Below are positions 46,108-59,854 of a stretch of DNA of 64,000 bases, one piece after another (positions within the stretch are counted from its first letter, which is position 1; each line of letters opens with the position of its first letter). Location: assembly GCF_015832195.1 (NCBI RefSeq), contig NC_052046.1, positions 22,002,161 through 22,066,160 of the forward strand, written 5' to 3'. The notes beneath the pieces were generated by a model. It saw only the letters and a program-made list of their open reading frames with translations. It was not told the origin of the DNA and ran no database searches. A program made the translations under genes and the position numbers. Source of the DNA: Motacilla alba alba. Lineage: Eukaryota > Chordata > Aves > Passeriformes > Motacillidae.

Positions 46108-47461
46108 CAATCTCAAATCTTCAGCAAGGAGAAGCCTGGTCCTGACAGAGTCCAGCCTGTTGTCTGGCAGCCAGGAGCTGCATCCTCTGCTGAAGGTGCA
46201 CCCAAATCTGATGTCAGAAGTGTTGTGACACTCATCTGATTTCATCTCAGCCTTTGCAAGTCCTACCTTCATTTCTTGTAATACTCTGCTCATGAAGAGG
46301 GTTGCGTGACTAATGGAGAGGTGGATACTCTGAGGTTGCACATGTCTCAGGAAAGGAAGGGCTCACTCTGTGAATTACTGACCAACAGGGTGGGAATCTG
46401 CCAGTTCTGAAGTGGAGGCCTCAGTACATGGCAGGTCTTTAATACTTCTGGTTTCTTTTACATTGCAAAGCCAAGATACTGAGGGTAACCACTGGCAGAG
46501 CCTAGCCTAGGCTTCCCTGCACTGAGCTACATCAAAAGCCCAACCCCTTTTTTAGTTAATTATATATATTTAGTTAGTTATTACTCTTTTAATAATTGTT
46601 TCAAACTTAATCATACTAGGACTCCCTTGTGACACCTACCAGGACAAATTACCTAGTTAGCCACAGCAGAGAGCAGGGTTTTGTCTCCTGCTTGTGATTG
46701 TGCCATGAGACACTAGGGGAGGCAAAAAATGAACTTCTGCTTCTCTTGCTACAACTGTGATCATCTCATCCCCTGTTTCAGAGCCATGATTTTCCTTCAC
46801 CCTGGTGACAGTAGGATCCTGTGGCAGGTTTTCAATGCTCTTCTGTTGCTAGAGCTTGCTATTCTGGTGTCTCAGCTAAATCCTCATCCAAGACAAGGCT
46901 GCAGATCCTCCCTCTGAGTAATGCAGCTAAATAGGGAGCCATTTTTAATGCAGTGTGAGTGATGACGGCTGTGATGTGGGAAGAAGCAGTTATATATGCT
47001 GATTCTCCTAAAACCAACCAAAAGGACAAGCTGTTCAAGCCAATGCTGTTCTGATCTATAAAGGCAACAATTAAACTTGAAGCTCCTCTGGTACTGACAG
47101 AATGGGAGCATATACAGCCCTGCATCTTCTCACTTTGATTTACCTGAGGGGGCACCACACAAGTGCCCATGGCCACCATTCTGCTTCACCCGTTGCAACA
47201 CTGCTGGGTGCCTTTGGCACTCAGTCTGTCTGCCGGTATGAGTATGCTACTATATCCTGGAAATCTCAGTTCTGACCCTGCCACATACAACCAGCATACA
47301 AATATTCAAAGGACCTGGGAGGGTGAGAAGCAGTGTCAGCAGGATGCTCTGCAGTGGATGCTGCTGCTTGAGATGTGAGGAATTTGCTGCATGACAACAC
47401 TCCAGCTGAATTTGGTTCACAGCCTCACCTGTGTTTTCCACCTCACTCTGGCTGGAGAAAG

Positions 47462-48350
47462 TTCGCTCTAACCCTGGCTACTGACACTGGCATCCTCCCA
47501 CATCTCCCTGAGCCCTGCTAGCTCCTGTGCCAGATCTCTTTCTCCACTCTGAGAAAGGTGCAACCCATCAGGTGTTGGTAGAGCAGGTACTGAATAGATC
47601 ATCCCATGGCAATAAACCTCAAAGTTTTTCTGAAGCCACCAGCCTCAAAGCTATGTGTTGATCTGTGGGATCTGGCTATTCCTATCAATATTTTTTCTTG
47701 CTACTGAAAGGATTGAAAATACCACTACCTGTGCTCCTGATTCTACAACTAGTTGTCCTAAGGCCCTGAAATCCTTTTTTATTGCCCTTGGGCTTCTCTT
47801 TGTTATCTCATTATTACCAACTTGAAGAACCATTGGTGGATAATAATCAGAGGGCCTTACTAGACCAGAGAGTTTTCTAGTAATGCTCTTTACCTGATTC
47901 CCTGGGGGACAGCAGCAAACTTCCCTGTGGGTGGGATCCAGTCAGCATATCAGGACTTCCACTCTCCCCCCCACCCCCCCCCCCCACCAAAGGGAGTTTC
48001 CTATGACAACTACCCTTCTTTTTCTCTTAACACCGGAGGTTGCAATGCAGGGTATAGATTGTGTTGCCCTAGGCAGCTCCTCTATCCCAGCAGGACCTTG
48101 GTCCTCCTCATTAGTAGGTTATCCTTCTCGTTTCAAGGCTTCATACCTCTAGTAAAAAGTACCACTCCTGCTTGTCACTGTCAAATTTTTAGGAGGACCC
48201 TTCCTTCTAGTATGGGCACTGACCAGTTTCCAGCCTACATGTTCAATACACTCTCAACTAGCTACTTGACAGGGTTCTGGGTCCATCTGGCTCTTAACTA
48301 TAAAGGAAATTCAAGATTCCTGTGACTGTAGTGTCTCTGACAACAACCTG
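47462..48350 (-). pseudogene. CR1 LINE ORF1 remnant with SGNH-hydrolase-like domain
   Basis: CR1 ORF1 encodes an RNA-binding protein with a C-terminal SGNH (GDSL) esterase-like domain. On the minus strand, reading leftwards, I see the expected blocks. KRKRRVVVIGNSLW lies near 48000-48040 (block I, with GDS changed to GNS but the Ser kept). DPTHREVCCCPPGNQVK follows near 47890-47935. The 60-codon frame 47651-47833 contains LQVGNNEITKRSPRAIKKDF and FRALGQLV. Near 47515-47560 comes DGLHLSQSGERDLAQELAGL, which carries the D-x-x-H pair of block V. A stop codon before DPTH and a G-run expansion break the frame. The region right of about 48050 is assigned only by continuity, so the 5' limit is uncertain. 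No 3' CR1 end adjoins it, which is unusual because most CR1 copies are 5'-truncated. Confidence 0.85.
47966..47985. repeat. C-rich homopolymer run inside CR1 ORF1 remnant
   Basis: About 19 C residues interrupted by a single A. On the minus (ORF1) strand it is a poly-G insertion directly after the GNSLW block, adding a string of Gly codons and disturbing the frame. Confidence 0.92.
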
Positions 48351-51300
48351 TCAATCTCTTTCTCTTTTTTTTCAGGTTCCTTCACCTGGTGAAACAGCTA
48401 TTCCCAGGCCTCAGCAGGGCCCAAAAGGGCAGGGCCCTCTTTCTCTCTTGATCCACCCTAATAGCGTTGAATCTCCCCTGGTTCTGCCTAGCTGCAAGCA
48501 GGAAGTGCAAAGCCTTTTCTAATATTTCAGTGAAATAGAATCAACTCAGGAGCTTTATAGAAACGCTGGTATTAATCCAGGAGTCCTCATACCAGGAGGT
48601 ATGAAATGTGCCTGTCCCTCCTGACTGTCAGTCCATGAAAGAATTAGATCTTCAAAAAAAAGAAAAGAAATCACAACAAAGCTCTGTTCAAGATATTGCA
48701 GCTTCAAAAGACTTAATTTTCTGAGACAAGACAGCAATATGTTGACATGCTTTAAACCTTATCAATTTAGTTACCATTTTCACTAATTAGTAAAATAAAT
48801 TTTGTGCTCCAAGTTGTGTATTAGTCAATCAACATCAAATAAGGCTGCCAGAGAAACTCTTTCAGCTCTTAGATACATCAGTTACACCTTTTCAAACTGC
48901 AACAATTTGAATTCAATTTTTTTTAATTGCAAGTTTCTTCAAAACTGAAATTTCTGAGAGCCTTGTTTGTCTGATATTCACCAGAAGAGTAGAAGTCTTG
49001 GGTCAGATCCATGGTGTTGCTATTTCATCTCTCTTCAGACACAGACAATAAAGGACAACTGAACACAGGGAAATGGTTGGGAAGATACACTGGGGAATAA
49101 GCCAACTTTCTAAGTATATTAGAGTTTAAATAGGAGTACAGGATGTACCAATTTTTTGGTTCATTGGTCAAGAAAGTAATTACATCTGTCTTGACCCAAA
49201 GGATATTTATGTATTTTTCCAATGAAATTAACATTTAAAATAATTATTTCCCCCAGACAAAGCAATTACTTTTATAATGAGCCTGTTGACATATTTGTGG
49301 TTTACTTGGACTTGTAACAAGTACACATTGGTGTTTCTGTCCTGTTGGAGAAGGTTTGGGATGTTCTGTCCCTAGCTCCATCCCTGGATCTGGCCGTGTC
49401 ACTTTTCATGGCAGGCACACACACTTCTCCCTGTGCTTTCATTCAGTCAAGAGAGTGCATTTTCATTTGCATTTCCAGGTGAACTTGGTGTTTTCATCAC
49501 TTCAGGATTATTGCTTTTTAAGGGTAGGAAGGTTTTTACACTAAGCATGTGCTAATGATGTGAGAGTTGAGCTGGGCAAGGGAGCTTCCCCCAGGAGGGG
49601 CAACTTTACGTTCAAGAACATAGAGAAGAAATAAGTGAAGACTGAACACCAGAAAAAGATATTCAATTGATACTATATCAAGCCCTGGGTTACAACACAT
49701 TTTGCATAGTATAGGGAATAGTCAGGCATAAGCATAAGGATAGGATATCGTATGTAGATTTTTGACATTTCACATCTCTGTGATGCTAGGAAACCCTTTG
49801 CTGAAATAGTTTAATAAGCCAGAACTAATATCTCATTTTCCCAGTGGAAGAACATCTTCCTGCTAATGTTGTCTGGAAATGTTCTCCCTGAACAAATCAC
49901 AGGACATAGCACAAGTGGAAACTGTAGCCACAACGCTGTCAAATTGTGAATACAGAATAGCTTTTTAAGGGTTGGTTTGTTTGTTTGTTTGTTTGCTTGC
50001 TATGTGTCAAAGATATTTGAGACAGTTCCTCAAAATAACTTGCCTGTACACTTTGTAACACATGCTGGAATTTCCCCTCTCCTCCTCCCCTCTCATTTCA
50101 CCCCAAATTCAAACCCTGTTGAGCACAATCTGTACAAGACATCATATTGTGATATTGTACTGTAATATTGTAGTAATACATTGGAACTTCTATTGTGTAG
50201 TTAAAAATATGTTCAAAAGATACTTAAATCAATTTATGGTAGAAAAATGTGGTAGATTCACAAATTGTCTTGTGATTCATATTGTCATGATTGTTATAAC
50301 ATTTATAGGTTTTTTTAGACAAATACCTTTCACAATGGTACAACAGGATAAAGTCATGCTGCTCACAGCATCACTTATTTATTAATTCAAGGAATGTTTT
50401 TAAAATCCTATATTATTTTACTCAAACATTAGTTTCTTCAATCTTTTTGGGAACCAATGCCATAAAAACCAACAGTACAAACAACATGCATGACAGAAAA
50501 TGAGAGCATCTCTGTGATTATAAACTGACCTAACAGCTCCTCTGACTTACAGCTTTTCATTTTAATGTTACCTGTCTTTATAACAATTTGTTATTTTATT
50601 ATTGACTTCTAAATTTTTCAGAACAAGTTATACAGTGTTTCCAAGATGTATTGTACATCTGCAAACGCTGCCTATTAAGTCTGAACCAATTGTCCTCTGC
50701 TGTCTTTGCCTGAGGTCTTACCCTATTAATTCCAGCAGTCACAAGCTTTAGGGGTTTCCTTTGTCCAAGCACCTTTTTACTTGATTCTTACTTAATAAAC
50801 TGTCCAAGGTCATGTGCTATTACCAGTCCCTTTCTAAAAAAAAGCATGTATTTCCCTTCTAGCTTTTGCCTGGCATAGCAGTTTAATCACAAGTAGTATT
50901 AAAATAGTTTCAAGGTTTAGCTGCTTTGACAGACCCGTTTACATCTACAAATGACTATCAGGTTTTGAAAGACATAGTTCATACATGTCTTCCCTTAAAT
51001 GTCACTGCCATCTGTACTTTTACTGTCCAGGTACAATAAATTGTATTATTTTTTCTCTTCTTCCTTATAAATGTCACTGCCTTTTTTGATGAAGTTGTCC
51101 TTGCTCACTGCTGGTGTGGCAGCAGAGCTGGGCATGCTGCCCTGCTCCCAGTTTCAGTCCTGTGCTGCTCTGGGTAAGGCCACTGAGCCACACACAGCCC
51201 AGGCAGGAGGAATGAGCTTCTGGAATGCAGCTACTGCTATCAACCACCAAACTCCAGGCTGCCATCATGGCCCAGCCTTCAAGCCATGCTGTGTATTTAA

Positions 51301-54300
51301 GAGATAAGGGCTAAGTAGTTCAATGCATTCCCCTAGTTTTAGTCTTTCTGCTTGGAGGATTTGCAGTAAAGCCACCACTTACTGCCAATATTGATTGACT
51401 GTTTTCATACTGATACGCCCTTAAGATCTGCTGCTGCGTAAACATAAACTGTCACAAAGAGCCAGGGAGTGTCAGTCACCATCAGCCTGGGCTAGCTGGT
51501 AAACAGTAAACTAAATGAAGAAAATTGTGCATCCTGACTACTCAGTCTGTGTGCTACCCAGGCCTTTAAATAGCATTTAAATGTCCTGGATATGTAAAAA
51601 TAAAGTATTTCACTTGGGTGTTAAACTGGGCAAGCTGATTTGTGCCAGTTAATTTAGGCACTTGTTTTAAAAATCTCATGCAACTTCTAAATAGAAATTG
51701 AGGAGATGAAAAGGGGGAAGCCAATCAAAGGCGCAGAACTGGCAGCCCTGTCATGCCATTCCACTGCCCTGAGGCCAGTAGACATGTCAGAGGTCTGTTC
51801 TTCTTGCAGTTATCACAAGTTGAATGTCCTGAGAAGGCAATGAAAGAAGACAAGCACCAGTCAAGAAAGCATTGACTTTCTCCAGTTAACAGTAAGTTTT
51901 ACGGGGCAGATCAGAGGTGAATTTACAGTGTCTTTCCAGGCTAACTGCCTGTCAGAGATGGCTTCATGGATTCACCACTATCATTGTTCAACTTCTGAAA
52001 GAAAAAAAATATTTGCTATTATGTTGCTGGAGTGAAGTTTCCAAAAGTATTCAGTCATTAACATAAGCTACAGCCGTTCTGTTTTCAATTTTAATATATT
52101 TTAAGGGTAATTTGGCAGTAACAATTATAGGCTCACTAAAAAAGAGCAGTGTCTGAATATTACCTGTAGAGTCTAAAAGTCTCTTTAGGAATACTCAACA
52201 ATCTTTTAATTTGTGCATCAAAATTTTGCCAGAGTGTTATGAAATAAGATGATAACGTGGAGTTTGGAACCTTTGAATTTCTTTGGTGACTGCGACGAGT
52301 ACTAATAACAGATTAGTATCTCTGAAGGCTGCTCTGAAGTTCTTTAAAATCCCTAGGAATATGGAGTGTGTAGGTCTTGGCAGTGGTGTTAGTTGCTCAC
52401 AGTGGTGCATGACAAGAATGCAGAGTCAGAAAAGCTGGACCAAGACAGACCCTCACACAAAACCTCTTATCTGTAGGGCTGAGGGTAAGAGGATTTCTTT
52501 CCATATCCAGGCCAAAACTAAGCAGGAAAATGTGGTACCATTTTATGACACGGGTATTTTTCAGCTTTCTCTACAAGAAATTAAGAGCAAAAAGATTTTG
52601 CTTTGCTAGTGAAACTTTAATGATTTCCAGCAGTTAGTTAAAAAATGAAGGGAAAAATATGCAAGCAGAGGTGTGTCTCCTTTGTGTTACAGTGGCAGTT
52701 GGAAATTTGGGGTTTAAGCATTGAAACCTAAAGGGAGATTATCAAAAGTTCCTATTCTGGAAAAGAAAGATAAATGAAATCTCTGCATCTAATCATTTTT
52801 CTTCATCAGTCTTGTCTGTGACTGAGATGACATTTTGAGTATGACAGAAATACATTCTGCTCTTGTTACAAGACTCTCTGCTATAATAGACTTTGATATA
52901 AATCTGTGCTATCATGCTTTCTTGTGCCATTAGAACTCATGACACCCTTGCTACGACAACATAATTTACAATATTCCAAATTGAACTGCAAATATTGCTG
53001 TAACGGGATGTTCACTCTTCTTTCCAAGTTTTTCCAGACTGCATACATTATGATTCTGGGTTTTAGATATTTAACTTCGAAAACCAAGTTCCCATTTTAA
53101 ATGATTGAACATTTACTTGATTTTTCAAGTCAGATTCTTTTACACTGTTCCAAGGGCCTACAGTATGATTTATACAACTTTTGAGAGTGAATGGCGTGAA
53201 CAGCCTTATCCATGTTAGAACTTATCAAGTTCAGCCATTTGGATCTGGATTGCACCATATTTACATGTGTCCTACATACAAGTAGCACAAGTAACTTAAT
53301 CTGCAGCACAGCATCTACTTCCAGTTTAATGTGGAGGTGTCAGAGCCCCACCTCCATTTCCTTTGAATTACTATTTGAAAATCAAGCTCTTGCACTATCT
53401 CCCACTTATATGCTTCTCATTCAGGTACAAACCCTAAAGTCTTCTTAGCCCTCTTTTGCACCTTCTTTATACTTAGCTCAAATGAGGTCAAAATGCAAAA
53501 AAAAAGATAAATCCATACAAGATCTAGGAGAAAGAAGAGAAAATCAATATATTTTTGTCTATTTTGAAAACATTACCCTAAAAATTTTGTTGGAGTGGCA
53601 AATCCTTTTCTTATAAATGCAACCTTTTAAGAATTTAAGGTTGTATTATGAGTAGGAAAGAAAACTGGTACTCCCAAACCATTGTGTCTGAAGAGAGTAA
53701 CAATAGTTTTAAAAGTCAGGGGGGAAATCTGCTTTCATTACTCCTGCCTTTTCTTCCTGGGGACACAATAGGGAAATATTTCTGCTATTTCTCCATTTTC
53801 TCTTCCCTTTCTGTAACTGGACACTGGAAAAAATGTGAGGAGCGGGGAGCAGAATTTCACATGAAAATGAAACCTAGTTCTTTAAGTTGAATGTCTTGTG
53901 GAACATCTCCTCATGCCACAGAGTTCAGCATAGGCAGGGTGCAGCACAGGTGTATGAAATAAGCTAGGGAAGAAGCACAGTCACCCTGCATCATTTCTCA
54001 GCCCTTTGAAAGCCCAGATAAATAAAAATAAGAGTGAAAAGGGATATAAACCACTGGCCACCTCATTGGACATTTCCACATTGATTTCCCTTTGTAAGTA
54101 AATGCAAATTAATTTTGCATGTTGAATGCTATTGCATTCCTCTTTGATTGTCCCCTCTGTTTTAGAGAGAGAGGAACATCTCTGTATTGATTTAGAGCTT
54201 TTTTTCCTTTTTTGCAATGGTTTTATGAACAGCTTTTCAAACACAGATGTGACAGACGAGGCATGGTCACCCTTCAGAAGTGCCACTGCTATCTAACCCA

Positions 54301-57199
54301 GTTCACCTCACCAGAGGCTTGGCAGCATCTGAAGCTCCACTCCACAGGGCAGGAGGCCACCCTTGTTTTTCCTTTTTGGAGTACCAAGTCAGCTCCTCAC
54401 AGAGCACCCCTGTTTGTCTTCTGTTTCATCTTTCTCACCTGGCTATGACTTTCAATTGGGGGATTAATGTAGTTGTGCAGGACTTCTCCCAGGTCCCAAG
54501 GAAGCTCCATGAATTCTTACTGAATTGGGGAAGAGTATAAAAATCTCTTTTAATCGAAATATGGAGAGGGAGAATGCAGTGCTGGTCAGGGCTGATAAGG
54601 GCAGCACCCATGCCAGCTGCTCCCATCAATTTGCAGGCATGCTGTGACCTCTATGCGTCATTCACCTCAGCCAGTCCTGCATGGCTGTGCTGTGCAAGGC
54701 AATACAATATGGAAGTGAATAACACCTTCTACCTGACCTCGTCACTTTGCTCAGGTTGAGGTGGTCTTAGAAAATGTGGGATCTCACAGAAGATTCCATA
54801 ATCTGAGTCCATTTTCAGTGGCTGATCAAGTCAAAAATACAGCCAAGCTGTGAACCTCCTTCAGTTTTGGACGGAATTAATGGAGGGCAAAACTGCAAAG
54901 TCCTGTCTTCAGTACATTCCTTTCTTCAGTATTCAGCTGCAGAAAAGAGGCTTTGGCACAAAAAGGTGTTTCCAGCTGGCTGCAGTCTGGCAGGCACTGC
55001 AGCTGGCCAGCACAACCCGTACTTGCCTTCATTGCTGAAGTCCCCTGTGAAAACACAAGGTAGACAGTGAGTAGCACAGAAGAACTAGCATAATTGGCAT
55101 CGCTAAACTAGTTTAAAATATGCTGCAAATGTTTGTTGAAATATCCAAAGGGAGATTTATGCTCACCATCCATTCCAAAGTATGTATAACAATTCATTCA
55201 ATGTCATACACTAGAAACTAGCACTTCTTTTTCCAAGCAAATTGGTCTGCATTCACTCAAAATACATGCACTGCTTACAGTCACACAGTATCTCATAAAC
55301 AACTCGTTCCAGTGTGAGTCCTGTATGTTGAAAATTATGTGTTAAACCCAATTCCCAGGTTTTTGTGATACAGAAGACAGAGAAATTTGTTGAGTTTTCT
55401 GGCTGATTTTTCAGGTTAGTGGGAATGCGTCTGCAAAGACACATATGCATATATCATACATATGTATATACAATCATCTGAGGTCTTGAAATGTTTAGGA
55501 AAATATCCAAAAGCTTGATGGTCCACTTCCAAATCTGCATAATTTTCTTTTTTATTTAAAGGTCATGTTCTAGATCATTCCCAGTCATAATCAGTCAACA
55601 TAAGCCCCAGATAAGGACTGTCTGACAGCTGGATATTACAAGAAAGCTCTTCTTCATGCATGTTTTAAAATCTTTACCATTAATCTTGCCAAGAAATCTC
55701 AGTTAAATGATTGTGGAATATTACATCAAAGCTATCCAGTGATCAGCAATGTGACTTATTTTCTGATAAATACAACTTTGTCATTTTTATATGATGGTCA
55801 TCACATCTTCTCATAAAAATAGCTCTCTTTTTTCTTCTCTCCCCTCTTTCCCCCCCAGCTTGACTACAGTGCAGATTTGTATTCTTGACACTTTCATCCC
55901 TGTTTGATGAGTTTTAGGATAGTCCAACTGTCATTTTGTCCCCAGAAGCAAAGCAAACACTGCCTTAAACTGATAACAGCACAATTTAGCTGCCCCATAA
56001 ACAGTCATTTTAACTCCATGATATGTGGCTGCTCCTTCAACATTCAAGCAATGGAAATGACATCATTATCAGGCAACTCTAGATGATGAAAAATGGCCTA
56101 CATTAGGGAACACTGTGAGCACAAAAATTCTTCAGCTATCAGTCATCGCCAGGTACTTACCTCTATCTGTAGATTTAGACCTATGATGAGGCTGAACTTG
56201 CAAGAGAAAAAAACACACTCTGCAGGGGATGTTTGTATAATTAAGTTGAAACATCTCTGCATTTCTGAGGACAATATGTTGTGCAGAGGCCAACAAAAGC
56301 CTGAAGGCTAAGATATTTCAGGCACACGATAAATGTAAGGATCCTCAAGGAGTATGATCTTATGGACACTCTGTAGCTGTTAGAAATAGAAATCTAGGGT
56401 GATTCTTTCTCAGGATTAAATTTACTATTTTGTATCCAAATTCTCCTGCAGGTTTTTTGTCTACTATAAGGACACCATTACTTTGCAGAGGTTCTGCAGA
56501 AACATATTCTCTGCAGTAGCTGTCACTCCAAAGGTAACACTATAGCCTTGCCTGGTATGAGCTTCTCAAAACCAGACCTTTAAAGGAGAGGGCTCCCAAA
56601 AGCAGGGGCAGTGGAGGTGCCTGCATGAGTCATACTGAGAGGGCCCAACAGGGCCCAACCTCTCAAAGAGTTACCATGCAGTGGGGAGAAGAGTTAAGCA
56701 AGGAACAGGATTTCAAACTGAACTCAGTAGCTGACTCATCAAGAGATGCTGCAACTGTTTCGGGGAGAGAGGGTTGATTTCTAAGTAGCAGGAGCTGGAG
56801 ATGACAGAAAGCAACATTCTGAGATTCACAAATCTGTCTAAAGCTGCTGTGGTGCTGCCTATGGTGAGAGCTTTTAGCTTAGTGACTAGGTGGGACAGAG
56901 GAAGAAAAACAGTGAGAAGCAAAGGGCAGGTTGTTCTCAGAGGACCTTCCTGCCCAAAGCAGGGAGCAGGAAGGCTGTAAGACAGCCTTTTCCCAGGAGT
57001 TTTAATGTTAGTATCCCCATGTTGGTAAGGATACACCGAGACCTTGAGAAACTCTGGGTCACTCAAGCTTCCTTGGGCATTACAGAAATGTTTTAATTCC
57101 TGAGTGGTTTAGGGCACAGCAGAGTAAAGGATCATGGTATCTGGTAGAGCACTAATGGAATATCAAGTTTCCTTCATCTTGTCCCTCACTGAGAGGCTT
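48351..57199. other. Unique non-coding sequence, no gene recognised
   Basis: A pyrimidine tract ending in CAG at 48359-48375 looks like a strong splice acceptor, but no coding-like exon follows. The ORFs are at most 117 codons and lack recognised domains. The only simple repeat worth naming is (GTTT)n at 49.98 kb. Confidence 0.6.
49974..49995. repeat. (GTTT)n microsatellite, about 5 units
   Basis: Five GTTT units flanked by GGTTTGT on the left and GCTTGC on the right. Simple sequence repeat. Confidence 0.92.
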
Positions 57200-57230
57200 C
57201 ATTTTACATCCATCTGTTGGATGTAAAATG
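57200..57230. repeat. Perfect 13-bp inverted repeat, 5-nt loop
   Basis: CATTTTACATCCA (57200-57212) pairs with TGGATGTAAAATG (57218-57230) across TCTGT. Confidence 0.94.
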
Positions 57231-57348
57231 CTTGTCCTGTTTCAGCTCCCCTTGCTCTATTAATTAAGTCTCCAAAGTGTATCTTTCTATGACATATAGT
57301 GTCCTACACAGACTAAGGATATTTGAACACTCTTGCTCTTGTAAGTAT

Positions 57349-57369
57349 AACCTCCCATAATGGGAGGTT
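57349..57369. repeat. Perfect 10-bp inverted repeat, 1-nt centre
   Basis: AACCTCCCAT and ATGGGAGGTT are separated by a single A. It lies about 120 bp from the preceding hairpin and has a different sequence. Confidence 0.93.
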
Positions 57370-58587
57370 GTGTTAACTCTTTTCTCCTTTTCACTTCCTT
57401 TTACATCACAACAAACCAAGTGAAGCTTGCAGCTCTGCAGTGCCTAGAAGTTGTACTGTAAGTAAAAATTAGGAAGTCTTCCTCAACTGCTCTGTGGCTA
57501 TCTGTGAAGGCACATAGTGAAAACTGGATAATGAAAGGCCAAAACTAGAAGAACTCTGGACACAATTTTTCAAGCTGAAAGTGTTCTTGAGTCAAGCGAT
57601 CACCTTCTTTAAAAATGAAGAGGGAAGAGAGACACCTTTTCCTTTTCACAATGATTAAATGAAATATTTTGTCAATATTCTGTGCTGTATAAATATGAAG
57701 ATATTACCGGCTTTCTTAGCAACTTGTTTAGGTGCCAGAATAAAATATTTTCACCCTTAGAAATGTGTTAGCAACATCTTCTTTAAAAAATGAAATTATG
57801 AAAGTTTCAGACCAAGTTTCTTTCAGGTGTTTTCTTACAGAAACAACACAGAAATTTCAAAATGTTTCGCCCTCCTGAGTTCCTATGGCTTAAATGGGAC
57901 TGCTCTATGCTTACAAAGCCCAAGCAAAACATCATTTCTTTGCCATCTCCAGCTTCCAGAATCTTAGCGCATTTTCCTATGCTTTATGTTCTTGGAGTCT
58001 CTCTACCAAAGTAGGAAATTACAAGAGAATTGCAATTGTCATTTGGGTTTTGCTTTGTTTAGTCTTTTCAAGAACATTTCAAGAATGGTTTTTATCCCTG
58101 TGTTTATTACAAAAAGCTTGAGAATGTGACTCATAGAGGCTCAGAAGCTAGCACCTGAATAAAAGGAAATACAAATTTACAGCTCTGTAATTTCAAAGAC
58201 AGCGCTACATCTGGTGAAATGGGACAAGAAGAGGTTGATACACAATTTTTGCATACAGAAGCTCTAGCTGGGATATTGCTTCACAGTCCAGGGCAAGGAC
58301 TAGTATGTCCTGAGTTCTTCGCCTAGGGCCAGCTCCAGGGCTTGGGCTCCCAAAGCTAAAAGGGACCACAGCTGAGCAAAGCACTTCCAAAGAAATCCTT
58401 TTGTATTTCTTTCTCCATACTACATTTTTCAGTGCCATAAACAAACAGAAAATTCTGTTCTGTGCTCAGAAAAGCAAAAACTTGTTTCTGCAGTCTTTAC
58501 ACACTGAGCTTTAAAAACTGACTTTCCCTGCTTTTCATTACCACTGCCCTCAGCCATGCTGTAGTCTCACCACTGCAGAGTGAAGAC

Positions 58588-58622
58588 ACCTCAGGGAGGT
58601 ACCTCAGGGAGGTGCCTCAGGT
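58588..58622. repeat. 16-bp tandem repeat ACCTCAGGGAGGT
   Basis: CCTCAGGGAGGTACCTCAGG recurs with a period of about 16 bp, giving two full units and one partial unit ending CCTCAGGTG. Confidence 0.88.
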
Positions 58623-59854
58623 GCTCAGCCATGTGTCTGGCCAGGGGTAACTCAGGGCTCCCAGGTATTACTGAGTGTTCTTTGTTTCTATCTTTTGGCT
58701 GCAAAGGAGACCTCAAGGAAAGACAGACTTGTTTCTCTACTTAAAACTCTGACCTCCTTGTTGTGACACTGCTTGGGAGAAAGATTAAAGGGGTGGCTCA
58801 TTGCAAGCCCAGGAAAGCTTTTTCCAGGGACTTGGATCAATCTCAGCCTCAGGGCAGAAGTACCACCTCTGTAGAGAAGGAGGTGAGAAATTCTCTGATG
58901 GTTATGCTTTTCAGTAAAGATGAGTAAGTGAAAGAAACTTAGAGTCTAACAAACACCAGAGTTCAGGAGCAAGGAGATACAGAGCAGTGAGTGTAAACAA
59001 GAACTGTCTGTTTAGCAAAAATAATGAGACAATAGCAGATGGTCATAAAAGGATTCACTGGGGCTGGTAGAGAGGGAGGGAAGCCTCTTGGGCTGCATGG
59101 TTGCTGCAATAATTTTATTGATTTATTCCATGCTTTGATATTATCTTTGGAAATCTATCTCAAGGAAAATTTTTATTGGGTAAACATCTTTAAAAGTATT
59201 ATTTCCTGAAGGGAAGAACTCTTTCTGACAGTGCCTTTGATATGCCTGATCTTGTCCTTCTCCTAGAGGAAGGTGACTCAGTCCCTGACCCAGCAGAGAT
59301 GGGTTTGGGCAGTGGGGTACACCCAGAATAACAACACCCAGGCTGCAGCTCACTGCTCATTTCTCAGTCTGATGTTAAAGAGAATTTGAAATTTCATCAA
59401 GGAACATCTTGCTGGTTCACCAGCTCAACTTGACATCACATCATGGTGGGGAAACCACTTGTTACTTCAGTAACATATCTTAACGCACACAGTGGGGATC
59501 GCTGGTCCAGGCTACTCACTGCCCTCCACGTCTCTCTCAGAGCCCCAGTCATCTTACATGCCCCACACTTCTGAGGACAAATGTGTATGTTACATCTGCC
59601 TGGTTATTAACAAGAGAAAAGGCTCCCCTGTCACCCTCCCCCCCTCACCCCCTATCACATCCAGTGCAGTTCATCTGAAATTTTTCGACACTGCCCCCCT
59701 TTAATTTTTCCCCTCTGATGCTAAAGTTCCTGTCTAGCTAAAAGAAAGGACTACAGCATCTAAATGCTTTGCAGATGACCCAAATTCTCCACTTTTAAGG
59801 ACAGTGCAAAATGGCAGGATGAATCCACACATATCCAGAAGTTTGGGCCCAAAC

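Larger units (their letters stand above)
45118..47461. other. Unique sequence beyond the CpG island, no gene recognised
   Basis: Apart from the CpG-rich segment, the only structure is a 23-bp tandem repeat at 46063. The ORFs reach 128 codons inside the island and 119 codons elsewhere, without recognised domains. The stretch left of the CR1 ORF1 remnant (46.6-47.4 kb) could be expected to hold the start of ORF2 of the same element, but I could not recognise CR1 endonuclease motifs in it. Confidence 0.5.

Noticed and set aside
48359..48375. Strong plus-strand splice-acceptor-like pyrimidine tract
   Set aside because: It abuts the antisense of the CR1 ORF1 remnant and no coding-like exon follows.
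51960..52015. Minus-strand acceptor-like TTTTTTTTCTTTCAG followed by about 17 open codons
   Set aside because: Too short, and such tracts arise often in T-rich intergenic DNA.
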